Below are positions 24,473 to 33,762 of a stretch of DNA of 64,000 nt, piece after piece (the stretch's first letter is position 1; each line of letters begins with the position of its first letter). The stretch is taken from positions 1 through 64,000 of the forward strand of contig JAHJCO010000029.1 in assembly GCA_018831265.1 (NCBI GenBank). The letters are read 5' to 3'. Source of the DNA: Actinomycetota bacterium (GTDB taxonomy: Bacteria > Actinomycetota > Geothermincolia > Fen-727 > Anoxymicrobiaceae). The position numbers were made by a program, and so were the translations under genes. Under the pieces are notes generated by a model that was not told the DNA's origin, ran no database searches, and saw nothing but the letters and a program-made list of their open reading frames with translations.

Positions 24473-24586
24473 TAATACTGGTGCCAGGCACATTAGCCCC
24501 TTTTTATTAGCCCTTGATAGAGAATGAATGATTCCGAACGACGTCCGGCTAATAGTTCAAAGCTAAGGTGCCTGGCACCAGTATTA
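24473..24586. repeat. REPIN-like palindrome pair, GGTGCC-type (114 bp)
   Basis: Ends TAATACTGGTGCCAGGCACATTAG and its reverse complement with one mismatch; each end itself contains a small palindrome (GGTGCCAGGCAC, GGTGCCTGGCACC). Two inverted REP palindromes of this type are the layout of REPINs mobilised by TnpA-REP (RAYT) proteins. It lies 6 bp from the 3' end of tRNA-Pro. Confidence 0.75.
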
Positions 24587-24592
24587 GTGGAG

Positions 24593-24667
24593 TCGGGGTG
24601 GCCGGATTCGAACCGGCGGCCTCGTGCTCCCAAAGCACGCGCGCTAACCTGGCTGCGCTACACCCCG
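24593..24667 (-). tRNA. tRNA-Pro (anticodon UGG)
   Basis: Minus strand begins CGGGGTGTAGCGCAGCC; anticodon loop CTTTGGGA gives UGG; T-arm GCCGGTTCGAATCCGGC and acceptor CACCCCG close correctly. CCA not encoded. Followed within 6 bp by a REPIN-like palindrome, but not by the structured element found at tRNA-Gly and ssrA. Confidence 0.96.
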
Positions 24668-24695
24668 TGCCACAGAGTCTACACCGGAGGTGGGC

Positions 24696-26411
24696 TCACT
24701 GCACCTTGCGTTCCACGACCTTCCAGGTCTTGTCCTCGGCCTTCAGGGTGTAGACCACGGTCTGCTTCATGCCGGTGACGGTGGATACGGGCGTGCTGCC
24801 CTGGTAGGTGATTATGTTCCAGGTCTCCACGTTCTCGGAGGTCGCGACCGTCGGCGAGAGCAGCGTGAACTTCTTGTACTCCAGGCTGGTAAGCTGGGAT
24901 GCCTGCCGCTGTCCGCGTCCCAGTAGTGTGAGCACCTCGTCGTTTATCTCGCTGAGCAGCTCGCCGTCCACCACCGTGGACAGCTGCGAGGTGTTCAGCG
25001 AGTACTTGGCGTTCGAGGTCACCATGTAGTACTTGTTCATGGTGTCCTTGAAAGTCTGCACGGTCTGTGGCGTCGGCTTGAGCGTTACCTTCACGTCCTC
25101 GGGAGCGTAGAACTCCCTGGTCTGGGCCGCCGCCCCGGGCAGCACCACCTTCACCTCGTGGTAGCCTTCAGGCAGGTTCTCGAGATCCACCTGGCTCTGC
25201 ACCCTGGTCAGGTCCGCGCGCAGGCTCCCATCGTCCCCGCCGCCGAACATCCAGTAGACCCTCCTGAGCAGGTTGGCCAGGTCGGTCGCGAAATCCTTGC
25301 TCTGGCTGATGGTGGACTCCACCGCGCTCAGCACCTCCGACCACGAGACGCCGCTACTCCCGAACCGGTCGAACACGCGCTGGGCATCGCCGGAGACCTC
25401 GTCCAGGTCCTTCATCAGCTGCTTGACGTCCTTCACCTGCCCCTTGAAGGCCTGTGTCATCTTCTTCACGTACTCGACGATGCCGCTGAAGTCGCTGGGG
25501 AAATCGGTCAGGTCCAGCAGTTCCTCCACGTCCTTGTCCTTCTTGGCCACCCCCACCGGGTAGCCGTCCACGTACACCATGGCACCGAGGGGTTGGGCCA
25601 GCACGCGCGTGGTCTCGTCGGCGATCTTTATCCGGTATCGCCTGACCGGCCAGGTGCCCCCCGCGTCCTCGGCGGTAATGTTGACGTCGAAGCTCTGCTT
25701 CTTGTAGTTCATGGTGACGACGTAGGGGAATCCCTCGTCCGGCACGTCGTCGAATAGCCTGCCGAACAGCTGCGTGTCCGGCTTCCTCTCGCGGACGCTG
25801 TACGACTCGAGCTGCCCCAGGTTGTCCGTGGTCAGGTCCTGCCAGTTCTTGAAGTACTCGTAGGAGGAGAACTTGCCTCCCGGGTGTACCAGGAGGTCGT
25901 AGGCGGCCCTGGTGTCACCGACCTGAAGGTCTCCCAGGTAACGCTCCACCGCGGCCTCCGGGGAGTGGGTCTGCGAGATGACCAGGAGCGCGACCACCGC
26001 TCCGACGATCACCACGAGCAGTATCGGTACCCAGATCTTCACCCACCGGGGCACCCGGTGTACAGCCTGCCCCGTCTTGTACGCCCACGGTTCGACTCCC
26101 GAGGCAGCCTCGGCGGCCCTGCGCCTCGCGTCCTCGCTCATCGGCGCCGCGCACTTCGGACAGAAGCTGGCGTCTGCCTCGATCTCCTCGCCGCACTCGG
26201 GGCAGGTCGTCACGGCCGGCGAGGCCTCCGGCCGCGTTGCCGGGGACTGTGTATCGGGTTCCGGGGGGATCGGCAGCCCGGGCGGCGGGGCCGCCTCCGA
26301 GGCCGCCGACTCCTCCTCGAAGGAGACGGCTCCCGTGAGCTCCACCGACTCCTCTGGGGCCGGGACGACCGGCTCCCCGATTCCCTCCTGTTCCCAGAAT
26401 TTCCACTTCAC
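24696..26411 (-). CDS. Zinc-ribbon membrane protein with large extracytoplasmic domain (TcaA-like architecture)
   Basis: About 571 residues starting at GTG. Residues 1-70 are acidic and Pro-rich; a zinc ribbon CPECGEEIEADASFCPKC follows at about 70-90; one membrane segment (IWVPILLVVIVGAVVALLVI) at about 125-145; the rest is extracytoplasmic, with a TcaA/NTF2-like repeat of 'AAVERYLGDLQVGDTRAAYD', a PEGA-like strand (VYVDGYPVG), a coiled stretch and a C-terminal IMS-like domain ending YTLKAEDKTWKVVERK. This layout resembles TcaA-type sensors but the family is only loosely matched. Lies 3 bp after the next zinc-ribbon gene, probably co-transcribed. Confidence 0.72.
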   Translation of the reverse strand: MKWKFWEQEGIGEPVVPAPEESVELTGAVSFEEESAASEAAPPPGLPIPPEPDTQSPATRPEASPAVTTCPECGEEIEADASFCPKCAAPMSEDARRRAAEAASGVEPWAYKTGQAVHRVPRWVKIWVPILLVVIVGAVVALLVISQTHSPEAAVERYLGDLQVGDTRAAYDLLVHPGGKFSSYEYFKNWQDLTTDNLGQLESYSVRERKPDTQLFGRLFDDVPDEGFPYVVTMNYKKQSFDVNITAEDAGGTWPVRRYRIKIADETTRVLAQPLGAMVYVDGYPVGVAKKDKDVEELLDLTDFPSDFSGIVEYVKKMTQAFKGQVKDVKQLMKDLDEVSGDAQRVFDRFGSSGVSWSEVLSAVESTISQSKDFATDLANLLRRVYWMFGGGDDGSLRADLTRVQSQVDLENLPEGYHEVKVVLPGAAAQTREFYAPEDVKVTLKPTPQTVQTFKDTMNKYYMVTSNAKYSLNTSQLSTVVDGELLSEINDEVLTLLGRGQRQASQLTSLEYKKFTLLSPTVATSENVETWNIITYQGSTPVSTVTGMKQTVVYTLKAEDKTWKVVERKVQ

Positions 26412-26414
26412 GAC

Positions 26415-27038
26415 TCAACCACCCTCTCCCATGGCCTTCAGCTGCCTGCCGCGGTCGTAGCCGGTCACGATTATCCCGAACATGAAGCCTATGAACATGA
26501 TGATCATCGCGATCTGGCCGCCCGATATGTCCACGAACAGCAACAGGTTCACTATCTTGGTGCTGTTGATCAGTGACTTGAACACCTCGCTGAGGGCGAA
26601 GATCATTATCCAGACCGTGAACATGACCCCGCCGAAGAACGTGGCGATATGGGTCTCGACAATCCGCCTGCGGGTCCCGATGCCGGCCACCATCAGGAGC
26701 GACAGGACCAGCGGGATGAAGCAGAGGAAAAACATCACCCTCGGCACGATGATGTCCCAGCCCCGGTAGGTGCGCGTGACATAGATCCCCAGTGCACCGA
26801 TTCTCACAAACGCCCACGGCACGAACACGATGACCATCATCAGGCCCACGAACAGCGCCATCAGGATCGGTCCCTTGCGGCTCCAGGTCACACTAAGAAA
26901 GCGCGCCAGCCGGGTTGGCTGAGCCTCTGGCAACTCGACCGGCGCCGGGTGCGGCGCCTGCGCCGCGAGCTGTGCCCGGCACTCCTTGCAGTAGAGGCTG
27001 TCGGGAAGGTTCTCCGTCCCGCACTCCTGGCAACGCAT
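26415..27038 (-). CDS. Zinc-ribbon polytopic membrane protein
   Basis: A 207-residue protein beginning with a zinc ribbon (CQECGTENLPDSLYCKEC), a Pro/Ala-rich linker, then four hydrophobic segments (about residues 60-80, 100-120, 135-155 and 175-195). No catalytic motif. It precedes the TcaA-like gene by 3 bp and shares the zinc-ribbon-plus-membrane design, so the two probably form a membrane complex of unknown function. Confidence 0.75.
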   Translation of the reverse strand: MRCQECGTENLPDSLYCKECRAQLAAQAPHPAPVELPEAQPTRLARFLSVTWSRKGPILMALFVGLMMVIVFVPWAFVRIGALGIYVTRTYRGWDIIVPRVMFFLCFIPLVLSLLMVAGIGTRRRIVETHIATFFGGVMFTVWIMIFALSEVFKSLINSTKIVNLLLFVDISGGQIAMIIMFIGFMFGIIVTGYDRGRQLKAMGEGG

Positions 27039-27179
27039 ATGGACCTACCCCCTTGAAGCGGGCGCCAGCACCGCCCCGTGATTCCTATGTCTAGTCTTAC
27101 AGGCCGGGCGCGGATATTCCTTCCGGCCGCTTCGAGGTACCGGGGTGGCCCCACGGGTGGCCGAGCACAGTGACCGCGG

Positions 27180-29249
27180 TCAGTCCTTCACCTTCTCGAG
27201 CTCGTCGGCGACGTCGGCCAGGCCGTACTCCTCGAGCCTCTCCCGGCTGGGGAACCCGCGCTGGTCAAGATCGCGCAGCCTGTAGAAGTCCCTCAGCATG
27301 TAGTCGAAATCCACGAGCCTGGTCCGGAACTGCTCGACGTCCGACTTTCGCAGCTGCTTGTATGTCCCGCCGATCCAGGGTACGAGCTTCCCGGTGATGG
27401 TTATTATCTTGAAGGTGTTCGGGAGCATTATCCTGTCGGAGAACTGCTGCAGGAGCCCGGCGATCTTCTCGTTACGGATCTTGGTCCTGGTCATGGAGGC
27501 CATCAGGGGAAACAGCACCTTCGTCAGGTTCGAGGTAAGACCCTCCACGTGGGGCAACAGCACCCGCTCGGGGAGCACGTCGTCCTCCTTCCGGGCGCCG
27601 CAGAGGTTGCCTATGGCCCTCTTGAGGTACCAGGCCCTGTTCCCGATCCGGAGAAGCTCGTCGGTGGAGTAGCCTGCGCCGGTGACGGCGTTGAGCATGT
27701 CGCGCAGTATCTGGATGCCGTCCATGGACCACCAGGCGTACAGGCACACCACCGCCGAACCTGCCAGCTGCCCGTACGTCTGGGCCGCCACCGTCTGGGC
27801 CGCCTTGCCCTCGGCTCTGTGCGGCTTGGTGGCCTTGACCCCGATCTCGCGGAAGCTGACGTTGCCGAGCTCGGCCATCAGGTTGTCGTCGTTCACGTGG
27901 CAGGCGCCGCGGATCCCGGTCGCGTAGGTGAGCGACATCCCCCACAGTGCCCTCGGGTCGTGCATGGGGGCCTCCAGCCCCTTGACGTGTATGGCGAACT
28001 CCTCGCCCCCGTACTTGTCCGACAGGGCGCGGCAGCCCTCCGCCAGCTCGTCACCGAACCCCTCGCGGGTGGCGATCATCTCGATGAGGCGGATCAGGAG
28101 GTCGGGGTCGTTCCATCTCAGCTCGACTCCTCCCGTCTGCTCCTTCGTGATGAGACCTTCCCGGTAAGCCTCCGTGGCCCAGGCGATGGTGCTGCCGGCC
28201 GAGATACAGTCCATGCCCAGCCGGTCGGTGAGCTCGTTGGCCCGCGAGACCGCCTCCAGGTTGTCGCAACGCTGAAGGATCCCGAGCGAGGCCGCGCCCT
28301 CGTACTCCAGGCCCGGCCCCTCCTCCATCTTGTAGGGACCGGCGTCGATCTTTACAATGCGCTTGCAGGAGACCGGGCAGGCGTAGCACGAGTGGGTCTT
28401 GGTCATTATGGTCTCCGCGACCGTGACCCCCGAGAGCGCGTCCATACCCTCCTCCCACTGGGCCTCCCGCCAGTTCTTGACCGGGACGTCCGAGATCGCC
28501 ATCCCCATCTCCATGTGGACGTTCGAGCCGTAGGCGTGCAGGCCCTCGCCGGTCACGCTGGTCTTGATATTGTGGGTGGCTCTCTGCTTCACATCCTTGA
28601 ACGCGGCCTCGTCGGCGATCGGGGTCCTGGCGCTTCCCCGGAACGCCACGGCCTTGAGCTTCTTGGAGCCCATCACCGCTCCCATCCCCGTCCGCCCCGC
28701 CAGGCTGCCCCTGTCGTTCACTATTGCCGCGTACTTCACCAGGTTCTCTCCGGCCGGGCCGATCGACATCACCTTGACCCGCTTGTCGCCCAGCTCCTCG
28801 CGGATGGCTTCCTCCGTCTCGAAGGTATCCTTGCCCCAGAGGCCTTTCGCGTCGCGGATCTCGACCCCCTCGTCGGAGACCCAGAGGTAGACGGGCTTGT
28901 CCGAAGCCCCGGTGATGATGATTCCGTCGTACCCGGACCCGCGGAACTGCGGCGAGACGTGCCCTCCCATGCTTGACTCGCCCCAGATGCCCGTCTGGGG
29001 AGATCGGGCGCAGATCTCCAGGCGCGAGCAGCCGGGCAGCGTGGTGCCGGCGATGGGGCCGTGCATGATCATGAGCGGGTTGTCGGGCCCCAGCGGATCG
29101 GCGTTCCAGGCCCCCATGTCGAAGAAGAGCCTGGCGGCCAGCCCCGAGCCGCCCAGGTAGTCGTGGTAGAGACTCGGCTCCGGCTCGAACGTCTCGGTGG
29201 TCCCCCCGGTAAGGTCCACCCTCAGTATCCTGCCATGGTATCCGTTCAA
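27180..29249 (-). CDS. Aldehyde:ferredoxin oxidoreductase (tungsten enzyme)
   Basis: A 689-residue AOR-family enzyme oxidising aldehydes to acids with ferredoxin as acceptor. The pterin domain opens with NGYHGRILRVDLTGG; the [4Fe-4S] ligands are HSCYACPVSCKR plus a later Cys in GNLCGARKEDD. GRTGMGAVMGSKKLKAVAF is the diagnostic AOR segment. GGAGG precedes ATG. Indicates tungstopterin biosynthesis and an anaerobic life style. Monocistronic here; no ferredoxin gene adjacent, though one exists at 7.6 kb. May detoxify aldehydes released in the acyl-CoA pathway. Confidence 0.93.
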   Translation of the reverse strand: MNGYHGRILRVDLTGGTTETFEPEPSLYHDYLGGSGLAARLFFDMGAWNADPLGPDNPLMIMHGPIAGTTLPGCSRLEICARSPQTGIWGESSMGGHVSPQFRGSGYDGIIITGASDKPVYLWVSDEGVEIRDAKGLWGKDTFETEEAIREELGDKRVKVMSIGPAGENLVKYAAIVNDRGSLAGRTGMGAVMGSKKLKAVAFRGSARTPIADEAAFKDVKQRATHNIKTSVTGEGLHAYGSNVHMEMGMAISDVPVKNWREAQWEEGMDALSGVTVAETIMTKTHSCYACPVSCKRIVKIDAGPYKMEEGPGLEYEGAASLGILQRCDNLEAVSRANELTDRLGMDCISAGSTIAWATEAYREGLITKEQTGGVELRWNDPDLLIRLIEMIATREGFGDELAEGCRALSDKYGGEEFAIHVKGLEAPMHDPRALWGMSLTYATGIRGACHVNDDNLMAELGNVSFREIGVKATKPHRAEGKAAQTVAAQTYGQLAGSAVVCLYAWWSMDGIQILRDMLNAVTGAGYSTDELLRIGNRAWYLKRAIGNLCGARKEDDVLPERVLLPHVEGLTSNLTKVLFPLMASMTRTKIRNEKIAGLLQQFSDRIMLPNTFKIITITGKLVPWIGGTYKQLRKSDVEQFRTRLVDFDYMLRDFYRLRDLDQRGFPSRERLEEYGLADVADELEKVKD

Positions 29250-29332
29250 GAGGCACCTCCAGGGCCCGAAAGAAGGACAGTTGCGCAGCTATTCTACCAT
29301 CAGACAGGGCACGGACCGGCCACGGCCGGCGG

Positions 29333-31519
29333 CTAACGATAGTCTATGAACAACCAGTACGGGCGGTCCTGGTCAACGGAGTTGGCGTACCAGGCGAAAC
29401 GGCCACCCGTGCGTTCGGCGACCTCCGCGCAGTTGTACCAGTCGTTGGAGGCCATTGTGTTGTCGGGGGGGACGGTCTCCAGGTGGTCGAGGACCATGAC
29501 GGGCACGTCCTTGCGATCCAGCGCCTCGCTCAGTACCGCCTGCTCGCCTTCATCCTCCTCGTACACGTACGAAGCCGAGTCGAAATCATACCTGGAGGAA
29601 AGCTCCTCGTACTTGAACGCGTCGATGTAAGGCAGCATCTCGGGCAGCACGGCGAAGCCCCTGTTGGGCATCAGTAGCAGGCCCGGGTACCACTCCCTTA
29701 TCTCCCTCATAAGGCTCACCATGCCGGGCTTCAGCTGCGGGTAGGCGTCGACCACGTCCACCATGTCCAGGCACAGTCCATCCAGGGAGCCCAGCGACTC
29801 GAGGTACGGTATCTCGTGCTCCAGGATTATCCGGTGCCACTCGGGGTTGTTGACGTCCGCGTAGTAGCACCCGGGCCAGTCGGGGTTTTCCGCCAGGATG
29901 ACCTCGGGGTGCTTCTGGACCTCGGACCAGTAGTGCCGGACGTCCTCGGCCTCACCCACATCTATATAGGCCATCACGAACGTGCCCCGGTCGATCAGGG
30001 TCGAGGAAAAGGACTCGTCGGGGTAGTCGTAGGGGTCGAGGACCGCGGCGTCGAAGCGCTCGAAGTCGTCAAGGTCGGACTGCGCATACTCCCCGTATGT
30101 GTTCAGGTACGCGCGGACGTCTCCGAAGCGCCCTCGCTCCCAGGTGTTATCGCCCGCCGCGCAGTGTGCTCCGCTGTATGCGGAACCCTCCTCGCAGTAC
30201 TGGACCCGCTCGGCGACGACCGGCCTGGTTGACTCTACCAGGGTAGAGAAATCGCGGCCCGTTCCCAGCACGTTCACCGGGTCGACCGTCGACCTGGCCC
30301 GCGCGGGGACCTGCACCGTGACCGGTACCGCCGCCGAGTCCGACAGGAACTCGACCGTCACCTCCGCGGCCGCGTCGCCCGGGTTCCCGATGCAGACCAA
30401 CGGACGGAAACCGGCGCGGGTGGTCCCCTCGGCGAACACCCAGCTGCGCGAGGCCACGAGGATGCCCTCCGAGCAGTGCCCGTCCTCGACGGCAGGCGGC
30501 CGCGAGTACATCGGGCGCTCCGCGCAGAACGTTCCCTCCGATGTCAGTACCGCCGAGACGTCGCGTCCGGGACCGACCGCGGCGTTCACGTCGAGGGTGC
30601 GGCGCGCTCCGGCCGGTACGGTAAGCTGCTGCCGCAAGCTCGTCCCGTCATCCAGCAGCAACTCGGCGTCCACAGTGACCTGCGCGCCCCCGGGGTTGAA
30701 GACGCATATGTACTCCTGGTAGCCCGGCCGGGTGCTCCCCTCCGCGAAGTAGAAGCGGGACGCCGCCAGCGGCAGGCCGGCCGAGCAGTGCCCTCCATGG
30801 AACCCCGGCGAATCAAAGTACATGGAGCGCTCGGCGACGACCGGGACCCCGTTGGTCGAGCGGACGCGGGCCGCGACCTCCCTGCCTTCGCCGACCACGG
30901 CTCCGACGTCAATGGTCCCCCGGGACCTCGGTGGGACCTCGAGTCCGGCGGTACCGACCACGCCGGACCCGTCGCAGAGCTCGGCCTCGACGACGGCACC
31001 GGAAGCACCCGGGTTCTGGACACATATGTACTCCCGGAAGCCTGCGCCCGTGTACCCCTCGGCGAAGTACCAGGTCTCCGACGCCGCCGGGACGCCACCG
31101 GCGCATGAGGAGCCGGCGGACCCTCCCTCGCCGAAGTAGACGGGACGCTCCGCCGTGAAAGGTGAATCGGAGTGTGCGCGCACCGAGACGTCGTGCCCGG
31201 GGCCGACCTCGGCGTTCACGTCCACGGTCGCCCTGGAGAGCGCGGGGATGATGACCGTGGCGGCCCACGGCTCTCCCGCCTCCAGCATATACTCGAGGCC
31301 GACCGTCACCTCGGAGCCCGCGCCGTTGGCCAGGCACAGGTACTCGTGGTAGCCCTCCCTGGTTGTCCCCTCGGCGAAGAAGAGCTCGTGCGGACCCCGC
31401 GGGTCGCGCTCGGCCGCGAAAACCCGCGTTGGATGCCTGACCGGCATCGCCGCCAGCACCAGCAGTACCAGCAGCGCCGGCAGCGCCCTGGCGAGGGCGG
31501 ATCCCCTGGCGCGTGTCAT
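29333..31519 (-). CDS. Secreted GH114-like glycosidase with N-terminal AEGTT repeats
   Basis: ATG 31519 has GGGAGGG 9 nt upstream and starts a signal peptide (MTRARGSALARALPALLVLL ... VFA). Residues ~45-470 hold four repeats of about 105 residues, each starting YFAEG(T/Y/S)TRxG(F/Y)xEYxCxxNPG and ending with AERPMYF-like strands. The C-terminal ~250 residues match the endo-alpha-1,4-polygalactosaminidase / TM1410-type barrel: AYLNTYGEYAQSDLDDF, YIDVGEAEDVRHYW, GLCLDMVDVVDAYP. Probably degrades or remodels an extracellular polysaccharide; the repeats likely bind the cell surface. The repeat module recurs in two other secreted proteins of the window. Confidence 0.83.
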   Translation of the reverse strand: MTRARGSALARALPALLVLLVLAAMPVRHPTRVFAAERDPRGPHELFFAEGTTREGYHEYLCLANGAGSEVTVGLEYMLEAGEPWAATVIIPALSRATVDVNAEVGPGHDVSVRAHSDSPFTAERPVYFGEGGSAGSSCAGGVPAASETWYFAEGYTGAGFREYICVQNPGASGAVVEAELCDGSGVVGTAGLEVPPRSRGTIDVGAVVGEGREVAARVRSTNGVPVVAERSMYFDSPGFHGGHCSAGLPLAASRFYFAEGSTRPGYQEYICVFNPGGAQVTVDAELLLDDGTSLRQQLTVPAGARRTLDVNAAVGPGRDVSAVLTSEGTFCAERPMYSRPPAVEDGHCSEGILVASRSWVFAEGTTRAGFRPLVCIGNPGDAAAEVTVEFLSDSAAVPVTVQVPARARSTVDPVNVLGTGRDFSTLVESTRPVVAERVQYCEEGSAYSGAHCAAGDNTWERGRFGDVRAYLNTYGEYAQSDLDDFERFDAAVLDPYDYPDESFSSTLIDRGTFVMAYIDVGEAEDVRHYWSEVQKHPEVILAENPDWPGCYYADVNNPEWHRIILEHEIPYLESLGSLDGLCLDMVDVVDAYPQLKPGMVSLMREIREWYPGLLLMPNRGFAVLPEMLPYIDAFKYEELSSRYDFDSASYVYEEDEGEQAVLSEALDRKDVPVMVLDHLETVPPDNTMASNDWYNCAEVAERTGGRFAWYANSVDQDRPYWLFIDYR

Positions 31520-31642
31520 CGCGCGCATCCCTCCCTTCATGCTTATTATCGGCAGGTTTCCCGTTCGCACAATCTCGCCGGTTGAACTGCCGTGCTCGAA
31601 CATATAATCTGGCTGGGATCGAGTTTGCATGAGGAGCTGCGG

Positions 31643-32560
31643 ATGCCGGCGATAGTCATCAGGGACCTTACAAAGCACTACGGCGATATCAGGGCCGTGG
31701 ACGGCATATCGCTCGAGATAGCCGACAGGGAGATCTTCGGCATACTCGGTCCCAACGGAGCCGGCAAGACAACCACACTGGAGATGATCGAGACGCTCCG
31801 CGAACCGGACTCCGGCGAGATCCTGGTAGCGGGGAAGAGTGTAGGCTCCGAGCCCCGGGCGGTCAAGGAGGTACTCGGGGTCCAGCTCCAGAACACCGTT
31901 TTCTTCGACAACCTCACCGTCGGCGAGACCATCGACCTGTTCGGCGGCTTCTACAGGCGGGCGGTACCCACCGACGAGCTTTTGGAGACCGTGGAGCTCT
32001 CCGAGAAGAAGGGCGCCATGCTGGACGAGCTGTCGGGCGGACAGCAGAAGAGGGTCTCCATAGCGCTGGCCCTGGTCAACGACCCGGATATCGTCTTCCT
32101 GGACGAGCCCACCACCGGCCTCGACCCGCAGGCGAGGCGCAACATCTGGGACATCGTTGAGAAGCTCCGCGGGCGGGACAAGACCGTGGTCATCACCACC
32201 CACTACATCGAGGAGGCGGAGCACCTCTGCGACCGCGTGGCGGTCATGGACCACGGACGGATAATCAGCCTCGGGACTCCCAACGAGCTCATAGACGCCA
32301 ATGCGCCCGAGAGCGGCATCTCCTTCAGGATGCGTCCACCTCTCACCGAGGAGCAGGTCCACGCCGTCACGGGCGTCCTGACGGTGAGCGTGCAGAACGG
32401 CGATGAGTACCACGTGACGACCGTGACCCCGCAGGATACCCTCGCGGGCATCTTCCAGGCCGCCTACGAGAACGGCGCCGTCGCGGACGAGATAACCATG
32501 CGGAGGGCCACCCTGGAGGACGTCTTCCTGAAGATCACGGGAAGGAGCCTTCGCGAATGA
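31643..32560 (+). CDS. ABC transporter ATP-binding protein
   Basis: A 305-residue DrrA-type ATPase. Walker A GILGPNGAGKTTTLEM, signature LSGGQQKRVSI, Walker B IVFLDEPTTGLDPQARR, H-loop VITTHYIEEAEH. The C-terminal ~80 residues after the ATPase core are typical of the daunorubicin-resistance subfamily. GAGGAG 6 nt upstream of ATG 31643. Couples to the ABC-2 permease by a 4-bp overlap; exports a drug, lipid or polymer of unknown identity. Confidence 0.93.
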   Translation: MPAIVIRDLTKHYGDIRAVDGISLEIADREIFGILGPNGAGKTTTLEMIETLREPDSGEILVAGKSVGSEPRAVKEVLGVQLQNTVFFDNLTVGETIDLFGGFYRRAVPTDELLETVELSEKKGAMLDELSGGQQKRVSIALALVNDPDIVFLDEPTTGLDPQARRNIWDIVEKLRGRDKTVVITTHYIEEAEHLCDRVAVMDHGRIISLGTPNELIDANAPESGISFRMRPPLTEEQVHAVTGVLTVSVQNGDEYHVTTVTPQDTLAGIFQAAYENGAVADEITMRRATLEDVFLKITGRSLRE

Positions 32561-33660
32561 GGCAGTTCCTGGGGATGGTCGCTGCCAGCCTGAAGCGCAC
32601 CTACCGTGAGAAGGTCGCCCTCTTCTGGATGTTCCTGTTCCCCGTGCTGCTGATGCTGCTGCTGGGCGCCATCTTCGGCGGGACGGGCAATACCACCATC
32701 AACCTGGGAGTGGTGGACCTGGACCGGAGCGTGGTAACGAAGGGGATCGTCTCTGGGATAAAGGAGATCGACGGCTTCAGTGTCCGCGAGGGCACACGGA
32801 AGCAGCAGGTAGACCGGCTGGAGGACGGCAGGAACAACGCGGTGCTCATCCTCGAGGAGGGGTTCTTCGACTCACTGAAGCAGGGCAAGGCCGGTAAGGT
32901 CACCGTGGTCACCGACAAGTCGAGCCCGACGGTCGGAGAGGTCGCCAACAGCGCCGTCCAGCAGGTCATCGCGGAAGTCTCCCGGGGGATCCAGCAGAAG
33001 ATGGGCATGGCAACACCCCCCGAGGTCATCTCCGTTACGACGGAGTCCATCACCTCCAGCGAGCTGGGTTACATCGATTACATGGTCCCGGGCATCCTCG
33101 CTCTGACCATCATGCAGGCGGGGGTGCTCGGGCTCGGGCTGGACTTCGTCGCCAACAGGGAGAAGGGCATATTCCGCAGGATAAAGGTGTCTCCCCTCCC
33201 GCTTTCACGCTTCCTGGGCAGCGAGATCCTGTCGGCCCTGGTCATGGCGCTCATCCAGGCGGCCCTGCTCCTCGGCGTGGGCTGGGCGGTCTTCAGGGTG
33301 CACGTGAAGGGCAATCCCTTCTACATCATCCTACTGGTAATACTGGGCGCTCTCACCTTCCTGGCGATGGGCTTCCTGGTGAGCTCGCTGGCGCGCACGC
33401 TCAAGACCGCGACCATGGCGGCGAACGTGGTGGTCTTCCCCCAGATGTTCCTGGCCGGCGTGTTCTTCCCGCTCTTCCTGCTGCCGTCATTCCTGGTGGT
33501 CGTCGCGAAGTGCCTTCCTCTGTACTACTTCGGCGACGCGCTGCGCCAGGTCATGGTGAGGGGAAAGGGTCTGAACGCGGTATGGCTGGACATACTGGTG
33601 CTGGTGGGGGTGGGCCTGGTCTGCTTCGCCCTGTCGCTGAAGTACTTCCGGTGGGAATGA
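32557..33660 (+). CDS. ABC-2 type permease
   Basis: A 367-residue membrane protein with an N-terminal helix (VALFWMFLFPVLLMLLLGAI), a long extracytoplasmic loop and five more helices from about residue 175, ending with the GDALRQVMVRG segment characteristic of ABC-2 exporters. ATGA overlap with the ATPase. A palindromic element begins 5 bp after its stop codon. Confidence 0.92.
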   Translation: MRQFLGMVAASLKRTYREKVALFWMFLFPVLLMLLLGAIFGGTGNTTINLGVVDLDRSVVTKGIVSGIKEIDGFSVREGTRKQQVDRLEDGRNNAVLILEEGFFDSLKQGKAGKVTVVTDKSSPTVGEVANSAVQQVIAEVSRGIQQKMGMATPPEVISVTTESITSSELGYIDYMVPGILALTIMQAGVLGLGLDFVANREKGIFRRIKVSPLPLSRFLGSEILSALVMALIQAALLLGVGWAVFRVHVKGNPFYIILLVILGALTFLAMGFLVSSLARTLKTATMAANVVVFPQMFLAGVFFPLFLLPSFLVVVAKCLPLYYFGDALRQVMVRGKGLNAVWLDILVLVGVGLVCFALSLKYFRWE

Positions 33661-33664
33661 AAGT

Positions 33665-33747
33665 GAGAATTCACCTCAACCAATGTTTCTCACCAGTTGA
33701 GGATGATAGTCGCGCGGGCCGGGAAAAGATGGTTGAGGTTAATTCTC
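33665..33747. repeat. 83-bp palindromic element between exporter and galT
   Basis: Terminal inverted repeat GAGAATTCACCTCAACCA at 33665-33682 and TGGTTGAGGTTAATTCTC at 33730-33747 (17 of 18 pair). No other copy of this sequence was noticed in the window. It separates the ABC-2 permease stop from galT, whose in-frame GTG at 33748 abuts it. Confidence 0.75.
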
Positions 33748-33762
33748 GTGTCGGGGGATATG

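Noticed and set aside
29333..32413. Start of the GH114-like gene more than 890 bp further upstream
   Set aside because: That stretch is antisense to the ABC ATPase, and a signal peptide with a good ribosome-binding site begins at 31519.
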